A stretch of DNA of 64,000 bases from Lingula anatina (lineage: Eukaryota > Brachiopoda > Lingulata > Lingulida > Lingulidae), in contig NW_019775916.1 in NCBI RefSeq assembly GCF_001039355.2, positions 23,502-87,501 on the forward strand, written 5' to 3'. The notes under the pieces are model-generated. The model ran no database searches, was not told the DNA's origin, and saw nothing but the letters and a program-made list of their open reading frames with translations. The first letter of the stretch is position 1; each line of letters starts with the position of its first letter. Positions 1 through 9,900 of this stretch are shown in pieces. Position numbers and translations under genes: made by a program.

Positions 1-29
<29 letters not shown>
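1..29. repeat. A homopolymer at window edge
   Basis: A run of 29 A residues at the very start of the window, inside the intron after the third SDR exon (T-rich on the coding strand). Confidence 0.9.
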
Positions 30-32
<3 letters not shown>

Positions 33-49
33 CCCCTGTATTTCCTTAC

Positions 50-371
50 CCAACAATTTCCCAGTGTGTTGACCTGTACAGTCTTCTTGATATCCTCAAA
101 CTGGGCCTCCAGAACATGGCCCCCCTTCACTATCCCAGCATTGTTCACTAAAATGGTGACTGGGCCATATTTCTCCTGGGTCTCTCTGGCCTAAAATACA
201 TTTAAATCTACAGGCACTGTATATAATGATAACTTGAAAAAAAAATCCTAGTATGCAAATGTGTATCTATATATTGTATTTTACATGTTGGTGCGCGCAT
301 GCGTGTGTGTGTGTGTGTGTGTGTGTTTTGCAGCCGTGATGCTACCGGTATGTGCACATTTTTTCATCAAT

Positions 372-414
<43 letters not shown>

Positions 415-1068
415 CATGTGAATACGTATATGTAAAAGGTAAATAAAAATTGTGTTGAATATATATCACATACTCTTTGATAAACCTGTTCACAGTCAGA
501 GACATCACATATCATAAAGTCACAAGGAACTCCCAAAGCGGCCACTTCTGACGCTGTGACTTCCAATGACTCCAGAGAACGAGCCCACAAGATCACCTGA
601 AAGGAAAATAAATATGTCACCGTGTTTTTTTTTTTAACTTCATTTATTTGATTAATCGAAATATCATAAACATTAAAACAATAAATACATTGTACGTACA
701 TGTATATTATGCATATACATTGTAGGCATACTGACGTTATACCATTATATACTGGTGCAATATTACGCTATATACAGATCCTCACTGATAGATTATCCAA
801 AACAAACAAACAAACAAACAAACAAACAAACAGAGCGGAAGATCTGCAGCATATTTCAATGTCAGCCACGCACCTGTTTAGGGTGATACTTGGCAATCTC
901 CAGGGCAATCTTCCTCCCTATCCCTCTCCCTCCGCCTGTTATGAGGACCACATCATCCGCTATCGACTTCCTTGCCTGGCCCAGGACTCTGCCACGGAAT
1001 GCACGACATACTGAGCAAAATATCAGCCAGAGAAGCCGTGGAAACGACGGCTTGTCTACATCAACCAT
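50..1068 (-). CDS. DHRS3-like short-chain dehydrogenase/reductase (5' half, runs off left edge)
   Basis: Three exons fit, with GT-AG borders and phase 0 throughout: 874-1068 (65 codons from the ATG), 474-596 (41 codons) and 50-190 (47 codons). A donor follows at 48-49 and the gene continues outside the window. The start is the first ATG before a hydrophobic stretch (residues 11-20), expected for a membrane-anchored SDR. The Rossmann dinucleotide motif TGGGRGIG lies at residues 44-51, the acidic CDVSD segment is in exon 2, and NNAG is in exon 3, followed by VNTLGNCW. The catalytic Ser-Tyr-Lys residues would lie in the missing part. The combination of VLITGGGRGIGR, VILWAR, ICDVS and NTLG resembles DHRS3 (retSDR1), which reduces all-trans-retinal at ER or lipid-droplet membranes. 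Other SDR16C members (RDH10, RDHE2) are the alternative. Substrate is inferred from family only. Confidence 0.85.
303..411. repeat. Paired (TG)n microsatellites
   Basis: Two TG runs, about 303-327 and 375-411, lie in the second intron of the SDR gene. They generate Cys/Val or His/Thr repeat open frames that are not coding. Confidence 0.9.
800..831. repeat. (AAAC)n microsatellite
   Basis: About seven AAAC units lie in the first intron of the SDR gene. A shorter cluster of the same unit recurs at about 1203-1245 upstream of the gene. Confidence 0.85.
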
Positions 1069-3747
1069 TGCGCTTTAAATAGGTCAACTCAATCAAGGTG
1101 AGAGCCGAGCGTGGGTCAACTTAACTGGGTCAAGCTACTGCATGTTTACTCAACTATCGCAATGCTGACTGTGTTGATGGCGCATTTTTAAAGAATGTCG
1201 AAACAAAAACAAACAAACATAGATCTACAAACAAACAAACAAACAAATAAATAATAATGTTTTGAGGATGGGACAACTCAGACTTTTCCGCAAAATAGAT
1301 GAAGGGCTGAGGGGGGGAGGGGGAGGCAAAATAAATTTTCGAGAGAAGGGGTTGCAAAATAAATAAATATTCGGGGGTAGGACTGGAACACAGATTTGAA
1401 GTAAAATATGTAAACTATGAATTTCGGTTTATTGCTTATTTCCAGAGTTGGGCATAGCGAGAATCTTTATATATTTTATGCTTTATGGCGGAAAATAATG
1501 ACGGCTGGCGCTGTCGATAATTTCTTAGATCAATGCAGCACTGCAAGTGTGATTATGATGAAATTATATACTGTAAGTAGGCCTACCATAATGATAAATT
1601 GATCGTCTTTAGAAAAAGACAAAGGCCTACAGAGAGGCCATAATGATATTTACACATCAAAGGAAAACTATCCCGACAAATCGATTTTTCCTTTAAAAAG
1701 AATAATTTTCTCCCATTCACGAATCATTGCTCGAACATTCCCCACATTTCGATTGGGGGTATTACCCTGCACTTCCATTGGAGGTTTTGTATTATTTCTA
1801 ATTAGATTCTTCAGTTATGAAAGGCTTAATTGTCAGGAATTTTTGACCGCCAAGCGTTCCTGTACATTCCAAAATAAAATATCAGCATCTGGTACTTTTA
1901 TTCGTGCGGTTTTATTATTTTTCTTTTATTCAATTATTTTTTAGGGATTACTAGGCAAGCTATAAATAGCTTTGCAGGTTATGTACTAGTAGGATAATGT
2001 GACTTTGGCATATTTTCACATGCGGATGGTTTACGTTCTAGATAGACCCTACTACTTACTCACTTAGGCCCGTCGCCCAGAAATTATTAATTTTTAGTAT
2101 ATGCCTTGCTTCGGTACAGGAATAGAGTATATGAAGTCAAAGTTATGACTGACATCGGTAGATACCCAGAACGCACTTCAACATCTCAACTGAAAATTGC
2201 AAATTGACATTTTGAACTTATTTGGCTGGATTATTTCTGCTTCAAAAAAGCCAGCATTTGTCCGCCCGCGTAAATAAGCTAAAATTCCGACGTGGCTATT
2301 TGTTCAAAATCTGATGTGTCATCCGAATTCGTTGAATTCCAACTTCTTCATTTCACCTTGTTTCTGGGTGAAACGCACAGAAAGTGACGCGCAACGAACT
2401 CTGCTGCCATATCATTATTTTAACTAGGCATGTTTGCGTGGATTAATTATAAGTGGCTTTCTCAAATTTTTGTAAAGGCCGTGACACAAACTAATTTAGG
2501 AATGCGACGTTATTTCGAATTCAGAACACGCACCTTATACCTTCTTATTACTGGAGACCTATTTGCAATTGGTTCGAATTCAAAATGTCAATCTGATCGT
2601 GCCTATGAATCTGAATATGCGTCTGTATTAAATAGTGCCTGGTTCACTGACTGCGTTCATCGCAAGGAATAAGGCCGTGACAAGGAAAGGATGAAAAAGA
2701 AGCACCGTGTCTCTAGATCTGTTCTCTCTGTACAAAATGTATCTAGGTCATTTTGTCTCTTTACCGCACGCGCTTTACGGCAAGACAGTTAAGTTACAAG
2801 GCCTTTTCTACAAATGTTTAGTGTAAAAATCGTTCAAAAGGGATAAAGTACCTGCAATTTTTCAAATTTAAAACGATGTTGAAAAATACTATCGAAATAA
2901 TTTCCATGGCGTTGATATATTGACCTTTTTTTTACAGGTTCAAGCTTTATTTAAACTCCCATTGAATTCGGGTTGTTTTTAAATTTTAATTTGTAAATTA
3001 TACTTAAAAAAAAAGTCGTGAGTGGGTCTTATATCAATTTATTCAACATTTTTAAATGTAGTCAACAGGGATGTAACAAATGAAATATTCTTTTGTATCA
3101 GTTATGTTAATAGTAAGAAATGCTCTGGCAGCCATAAAATAAACAGATATCTTTGGTAGATATGCCTTGAATCTATTTATGAACATCAAAAATGAAATAG
3201 AACAAATTGATAAAAAACTTATTTAAATGAATCGCAGCATTAAGATTTGACCAAAAAGCAGCTATCGAGCATAAATATGTGTATTATCTATCTATTATTA
3301 AGCACGCTTCGAAAACACTAGCAAACCATCAAAAGTTTAACTAAAGAAGTCACACACTTGAAGTCATTACTTTCAGATTTCTAGAGTATATATGATGTAA
3401 TATAATATAATATAGTTTCCAATTCTTATGAGTATTAATTACTTTTTAAACTGTACTTACTAACATTCTTGTTATTATATATAGGTATGTACGGGTTCCC
3501 ACATTCTCATAAGTTAATAATTTTTAAAAACTGTACTTACTAACAAAAACTGTACTTACTAACATTCTTGTTAAATTGACAGATGCCAGTGCATGACACA
3601 AAAGGAATCTTAGGTTATTTGTTCAGATGAAAGTCACATACTTCATAATGCATTATACAAACTACAACGTATATTTCTGTGCATTTCCTGTGTAAATATT
3701 TCAAAATTTCAAAATTAAGGCAAATGTCTGTGTTACGCACACACAGA

Positions 3748-3826
3748 GTCTCAGATAAAGACATTAGAGTACTGAAAACACGTTTTGTCTCAGATAAGGA
3801 CATTAGAGTACTGAAGACACGTTTTG
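3748..3826. repeat. 39-bp direct repeat, two units
   Basis: The unit beginning GTCTCAGATAA and containing ACATTAGAGTACTGAA occurs at 3748 and again at 3787, with a few substitutions. It sits just before the AT microsatellite. Confidence 0.85.
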
Positions 3827-3835
3827 CCTCAAAGC

Positions 3836-3839
<4 letters not shown>

Positions 3840-3896
<57 letters not shown>
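3840..3896. repeat. (AT)n microsatellite
   Basis: An uninterrupted AT run of about 57 bases in intergenic DNA. Confidence 0.95.
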
Positions 3897-3899
<3 letters not shown>

Positions 3900-4529
3900 T
3901 GTTGAAATAAATGCTGGAGCATGCAGAGCGACATGTATCTGTGGTTTAAGTAACATAATGAGAAGGCGCCATAAGAAATACAGACAGGTGTGTGCCAAGG
4001 CTTGTAACAAAGAGTGCCACATTGTTTGAAATCAATCCTTCCCTTGTCAATGATTTTCTTATTAGTAATAATTGAAATGTCTACATGCTCGTCTTTTTTC
4101 CATACAGGTTTGTTGTGTACTCTATTGCCACACAAGGTTTTCTCACTTTTATCTTTTTTTTCTATATAAGTATGCAAAGATCAAAGACACCCCCCCCCAA
4201 AAAAAAGGAACAAAAAATGAAAAAAGAGTGCGCCATTGAATAAGAAAATAAAACTAGACGTACGAAATTTACGCACTTTTTTTAAAGAATGCTTTCATAG
4301 CAATTGTGCTTATCAACTAAGCAAGTGTCAAATGAAAATCGGCTGAAAAGTAGTGAACGAAAGGTAAATCATATTGTATCTACAATGGTGGATAAACGTT
4401 TTAAACAATTAAAAAGATGCAAAGACAACTAGATGTATTAATAAGACGAAAACGAGCACCATGTCTTCTACTGTTATTAATGCAAACCCACGACCACTAT
4501 ATATATAACGCTACTACTTAAGCAGCCAT

Positions 4530-4970
4530 AACTTCTACTGTTGCTTCTGCATATACAACGATTCCTAGTGCTGCTACTGCGAAAGTGCAAAAAGCACGGC
4601 CGCTTTGGTACTACAGCTACTGCGAAAGCAACACATTCTACTGCCACTGGTGCAAAAACCAATACTGCTACTGCTACTACTGCTTCTGCAAAAGCCACAC
4701 CCTCTACTGCTACTGATGCAAAAGGAAACGCTGCTATCGCTGCTAGAGCTTATGCGAAAAACGTGCGAATTCTACCGCTACTGGTGCAAAACCCACGGCT
4801 ATTATTGCTACTGCTGTTGCCGTGGACGCTATAATGATTATAGTTATAATGTCTGCTAATGTTGCTGGAGAAAAAACTTTGCTACTGCCACTACTGCTCT
4901 TGCTACTGCTAAAAAAGAACCGTTGCCACCACAGGCTATATAATGATCCTGTAATTGCTGCTTCCGTGGC
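4530..4970. repeat. Degenerate CTACTG/TGCTAC-type minisatellite
   Basis: The stretch is dominated by imperfect hexamers such as CTACTG, CTGCAA and TGCTAC. All frames stay open for 60-100 codons with Ala/Thr/Leu/Val monotony, the signature of trinucleotide-like composition. No splice sites or family match were seen. Confidence 0.7.
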
Positions 4971-5370
4971 CCTCCTGCCCCTCCTAATGCCACTGTTTTA
5001 GATACTGCTGATATAGTGTTAGGTTTATACTACACGCTCCACTCTCTTCTTCTGTTCATTCGTGTGCTTTTCCCTGTATCAATCACTTTATTTTGCTGCT
5101 GCTATAGTAAAGCGATCTCTTGACGTCACGCAATTTTTCTCTTCAACGGCTATAAGCTATTAGCAAAATTAGTAAAGCGAAAACTTGGTCTTACGCCACT
5201 TTTCTTTCGCGACGGATGCCAAATATGCGATGTTTAAAAACTCTAAAATATTCTCATATTAGCAAAAATAAAAGAAGCATGTATAATTGATATTTGATTG
5301 ACCGTCGCCGCACTCAAGCCAAATCAACTCAACACAGTTTTTCTCCATATCCCAAATTTTCTATCGCTGT

Positions 5371-6903
5371 TTACTGCCAAGCAGCTAGTCCGATCTTCTC
5401 CCACGCAGATTTTCCGATGTTAAGAAAAGACAACCACAAGGGCATGCCATCCTTGGCCACGATTTTGTTGATCCAAGGCGCCATTTTGTACAGGAACCAC
5501 ACAGGCTGTAGAAGGCGATGGGCCCAGACTGGTGAGAAAGCCTCAGTGTAGCACGATGCCAGGACGCCGTTCACAATAATGGTGCCGCACCTGGTGTGAG
5601 GGTTGTATAGCCCTTGCAAAGTCTCCATCTTGATTTTAGTAACGGCCGAAAACTCCATGGTTCCATTTTCTGGAATGTAGGTGTATAGGTCATCGTCGAT
5701 TTGCACATCCCTGGCGGGTACCATCGCCATCTTCCCATCTTGACCTTTGACATACAGGTAGTGACCCGGGCTGATGGATAGATGTTTTTGGTTCTCAGTC
5801 GTGAACACAAGGAAGGAAGTCTCTGTATTGGGATCAGCGTGACCAAACATGAAGATCTCTTGATAGTCCAGTGTGCCGTCTGGCAGAACAACTTGGACTT
5901 TATCTCCGTGCTGCAGAAGCTCCATTTTCAAAATGTCTCCAGAGGCAACGATGCAAGAAGCATCTTTTGGGAAACATTCTTCAGATTCACGGAGCTGTCG
6001 TCTAACTTCGGGGGTCACTTCATCCAAAATTCTATCTTTTATGTGTCTGGGAAATTTATTGTACTTTCGGATCAAGTTTCCTGTTGGCAAGTCGGTAAAA
6101 ATCTTCAGCAATGATTTTATGTCTCTTTCCGACTGTTCTAAATCTGCTTGATACTTGACGGAGAGACTTGTTTCTTTTTCTAAAGCTCTCTGCTTTGCCT
6201 GCGCTACCCGCTTTGCCTCCTTAAGCTCCCTTTCCAACTTTCGGAGGGCTTCTTCTGCCTTCAAGAATAAATAATTTGTGTAGCATGCACCTTTGTTCTG
6301 TGCTACCAATTTTTGGGCTTCATACAGCAGTTTCCTTCTTTCATTTTCTAAGTCTTTTCCTGGATTGGCTAGATTGTTACAGAATATGAATCTACTGCCA
6401 CATTTTTCAAAAAGTACCTGGAATTCGGTTATTTGGATATTTGTCATATAATCAATTTCATTTGGGGTAATTTGGGGTCTAATTTGCAGGTGTTTTTCGT
6501 ACACATCAGCATAAGTAATTACAATGATAACAAACCTATACATATCTGGACCGAACAGTTTTTCTACTTGATCAACGACGGCCGCCTCTTCCTTTGTAAA
6601 TTTTTCGCTGTATTTCAAGACAAATAGTATAACATGGTAACCTTCAGGAGACAAAAGTACCGCTGAAGATATTTCATCGACAAGTTCTTTTTGGGTCATT
6701 GCGGTATCGAAAATCCCCGGGGTATCCACAACAGACAAGGTGTAGTATCTGTACCGGCATTCCCCCTTTTCACACTTCCTTGTGGTTGATTCTTGGCCAA
6801 CACCGCATTTGAAGGCATTTAAATCGTTGAGTAAGGTGCACCCAAGGCTACTTTTTCCATGCCCTGTTTTTCCAAGGAGGAGGATATTAAAAGGGTTTTC
6901 CAC
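5371..6903 (-). CDS. Exon 3 of the GTPase-Hint gene (AIG1 + coiled coil + Hint)
   Basis: This single 1533-bp open exon holds both the AIG1 GTPase and the whole Hint module, so the fusion does not depend on any gene-model splice. It opens after a clear acceptor (TATTTTCAG) and its first codon is GTG, not ATG, so upstream coding exons are required. The open frame runs to TAA at 5371-5373. A minus-strand AATAAA occurs about 280 bp downstream. Confidence 0.92.
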   Translation of the reverse strand: MENPFNILLLGKTGHGKSSLGCTLLNDLNAFKCGVGQESTTRKCEKGECRYRYYTLSVVDTPGIFDTAMTQKELVDEISSAVLLSPEGYHVILFVLKYSEKFTKEEAAVVDQVEKLFGPDMYRFVIIVITYADVYEKHLQIRPQITPNEIDYMTNIQITEFQVLFEKCGSRFIFCNNLANPGKDLENERRKLLYEAQKLVAQNKGACYTNYLFLKAEEALRKLERELKEAKRVAQAKQRALEKETSLSVKYQADLEQSERDIKSLLKIFTDLPTGNLIRKYNKFPRHIKDRILDEVTPEVRRQLRESEECFPKDASCIVASGDILKMELLQHGDKVQVVLPDGTLDYQEIFMFGHADPNTETSFLVFTTENQKHLSISPGHYLYVKGQDGKMAMVPARDVQIDDDLYTYIPENGTMEFSAVTKIKMETLQGLYNPHTRCGTIIVNGVLASCYTEAFSPVWAHRLLQPVWFLYKMAPWINKIVAKDGMPLWLSFLNIGKSAWEKIGLAAWQ

Positions 6904-9900
6904 CTGAAAATATAATGGAAGTTACCCTGCACATTTGATTTAAGTATTTGAGCGTGTAATTAAGGGTACTGTCATTAAACTTCCGAAAATGGCATTATGC
7001 GAGCATGTAATAATCCAATTATTTACCATTTTGCTAATACAAAACAATAAAACAATAAAAAGCCCTTTAAAAACATAAAATATCGGCTTTCATGCTTCTC
7101 TTTGCTAAACGTTGCCACCTCAGAAGTTTATCGTCATTTTAACAGCTTTCTATTTTGAGGTAAGGCAACAATGATATGGGGCATACATTCATCCAGATCT
7201 TTTCACAAAGATTGGCATAAGCGACGACAAGTGCATGGGCTTCAATCTACTGCAGTCATTTTGGTTGAAATATTTTTTGTCATGGAGTAATGAGACACAA
7301 ATTAAAATGATTCATTAAACAAAGGTATTATATTGCCTTTTAAAATAAAATCTGAACCAAGGCTACTACGCAAAATCTGACAGGGTTTTCAAGTGCTCAA
7401 TAGTGTCATGAAATTGGAGTTAAAAGGTGTTCATGAGTGTTCAGGTAAAGGAGAAATTTGAGAAACCAATTTTGAATTTTTACCACAATCATCGTCATCG
7501 GTAAAATTAAATTTATGTAAATATAAGGGAATTAAGTCAGTGGACACTGAAGATTCATCCATTTTTAAAACATGTACGTAAAGACAGAAATTAATGAGTC
7601 TTTGTCTAACCCTGACATCGCCCTTAAGGAGGCTTTCTCATATCTTGGAAACACACGATCTGCCAAAGCGATTTTGATGGAGATTGCAAAACAAAATCTT
7701 CAGACCAAATGAGTAGAATAGTAAAAAATAGGTCGTTTTCCAGAAGAACGTCACTTTTATTACATTGTGTTATTAGTGTATTGGGATTTTGCCAAAATGG
7801 TCCTAATCGGTAATCCTGTTCCAGCAATTTCAATCTTATGTGGATATGCTATAGTTCTTGGTAGAAATAAAAAATTAACAAAATAATATTTACTACATGT
7901 ACCTGTTTTTTAGAGGGGGCTACTAGAAGATGCATTTCTGTTGGTTTTAACAAGGATAAATGTGGATTGCTTAGAATATTCTGTATCAGTAACTTTATAG
8001 CTGATTTTGCTTTAATGAAAATGGCATTTTCACTTTTATGTACCAGTCATCCAAATCATATACATTTGAACATCCCATTAATAAGAAATGGGTATTTGGA
8101 TATTGATTTTTGGAGTTGATTTCAAAGCTCTTTGTAATGCCGCCACCTTGTTGTATTTTGCAGCAGTAAGTTTTGAGCCTTAATTTTTAGTAAAGCTTTT
8201 CTAAAATTTTTTTTTAATGTAATAAGCACTAAAATAACGGTAAAGGGAAATTAAAAAGCGAAGGGTGGCATGACAATTATCTAAATGTTAAGTTCGCCTA
8301 ATAATCACCTCAATCATACAAAGATTTGTGTGACAGCTTACTTATAAAGATTCTGTATTTCCGAATTTTCTTTACTCCATTAAGCTACCGGTAGGTTTAT
8401 TTTATTTTTGATTTTACTTACTTGTGGTGGTGAGTGCTGCATGTCTTGGTCCTGACAAGCCCGCTGTGGTACAAAGACAGATGCCGAAGAAATGTGCGAA
8501 CTATGTCTATGTGCGTAAGATTCCGTATGCACACTCCTCGCTTCAGAAGAAGAACAGTTACTTGCGTCTCTATGAGGCGGGATCCTAACCTGTTCGACTT
8601 GAACATCAAATGGGAGACCTGCCGGCACGGATTTAATGTACCTCTTTTTTGCTTCCCATAGAAAAGAGTCACCAGGTACGTGCTCAATTATCGGTGATGC
8701 TAACGAGGGAGATAAATCCAATTTATCTGAAATACAGCAATAAACTGATTTAAGTATACTGCACTGGTATATCCGATCTGAAGAAATGGTGTTGTAAGCC
8801 AGTTTGTAAAACATATTCAATAAAATACATTTGCCTTCATTTATCATTATGAGGTTTAATTACTTAATATTTACAAGAATGGAAAGATTTAATAAATAAA
8901 AATAAGCAAGTGCAAAGTCTAGGAAAAAGCACACAAAGTCACTGAGCAAATGAGTAAAATAACAAGGCAGCAAAGCTGTCTTATGTACAGACAAAAAGCG
9001 GACAATAACAATGCGCAAAATAGGCTACTGTCAATTCTGAGACCAACTGACATTATGCTTAACTGCAAATTCTACATCAGATTTTATTATGCTCAACAGG
9101 TAATACCAATGTAGGTAAAATGTGTAAGAAGCATAAGGCTTCAGGCCCATGGGAGTTCAAGTTCACACTTTGAAAATTCCAGAATGAGAAAAATGAAAAT
9201 TTCACACAAAATTGCATAAATTCAATAATAAATGATAACCCAATTGAGCTGGCTTTCTAATTTGAACTGCATGCCAATGCTAAAAATCATACTCGTAAGT
9301 TAAAAATAATAATAAGTAACACAGTTTTCTTTTCATAATGTTTGTAGTAGCAGTGCAAAAAGATTTTTGTTGATTTAACATTACATAATAAATCACAGAA
9401 GAATTATCACCAATTTTTTATTATTGGCTATAAATAGCATGGACATGTAGAAAATTTGATTACCATTTGGCTTCATGTCCATGGGAGCTCTGAGTCCCAC
9501 AATCAATATGCCAATACAATAAAAATGAATATTTCACTAAAATGTATAACTTCCAGAAAAAGAAGCCAATTAAACTGCTTTTCCAACTCAGGCTGCATTT
9601 TAGTCCTGTGTGTCTTTTTTTGAAAGTTTGACAATCATAAGTAACATAGTTTTCTCATAATGGTCATCATGGCAACAACACCCACAATTAATTGTGTTTT
9701 CTTCTATTTTGATGCAATATTACATAATGCTTAACTACATAATGACCATCAATTTTAAATGATAAAATATATGTATCATGGATTTTCAGAAAATGTTACT
9801 GGGTCTTCAAGCCCATGGAGGTTCTTAGTCACACCTTGAAAATGCCAATATGTGAAAAATTAAATTTTCACAAGAAAACTGTTTAACTGCCAGAAAAATT

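Larger units (their letters stand above)
1069..5370. other. Intergenic stretch between SDR gene and GTPase-Hint gene
   Basis: No coding exon could be supported here. It holds the upstream side of the SDR gene, AT-rich unique sequence, a 39-bp direct repeat (3748-3826), an AT microsatellite, and a CTG/CTACTG-like low-complexity tract at about 4530-4970. The 3' flank of the GTPase-Hint gene lies at the right, with a minus-strand AATAAA at about 5088-5093. Open frames in the low-complexity tract are compositional. Confidence 0.7.

Noticed and set aside
261-508. Open frames rich in Cys-Val or His-Thr at the TG repeats
   Set aside because: They are translations of a (TG)n microsatellite inside an intron of the SDR gene.
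4477-4859. Overlapping open frames of 70-97 codons on both strands
   Set aside because: Low-complexity hexamer tract keeps several frames open at once. Ala/Val or Leu monotony, no splice sites, no domain.
5571-6151. Other-frame open frames over the GTPase-Hint exon
   Set aside because: Shadows of the strongly supported minus-strand coding exon.
6901-6903. GTG as the start codon of the GTPase-Hint protein
   Set aside because: It directly follows a splice acceptor (TATTTTCAG) and phase-compatible upstream exons exist, so it is an internal exon border.
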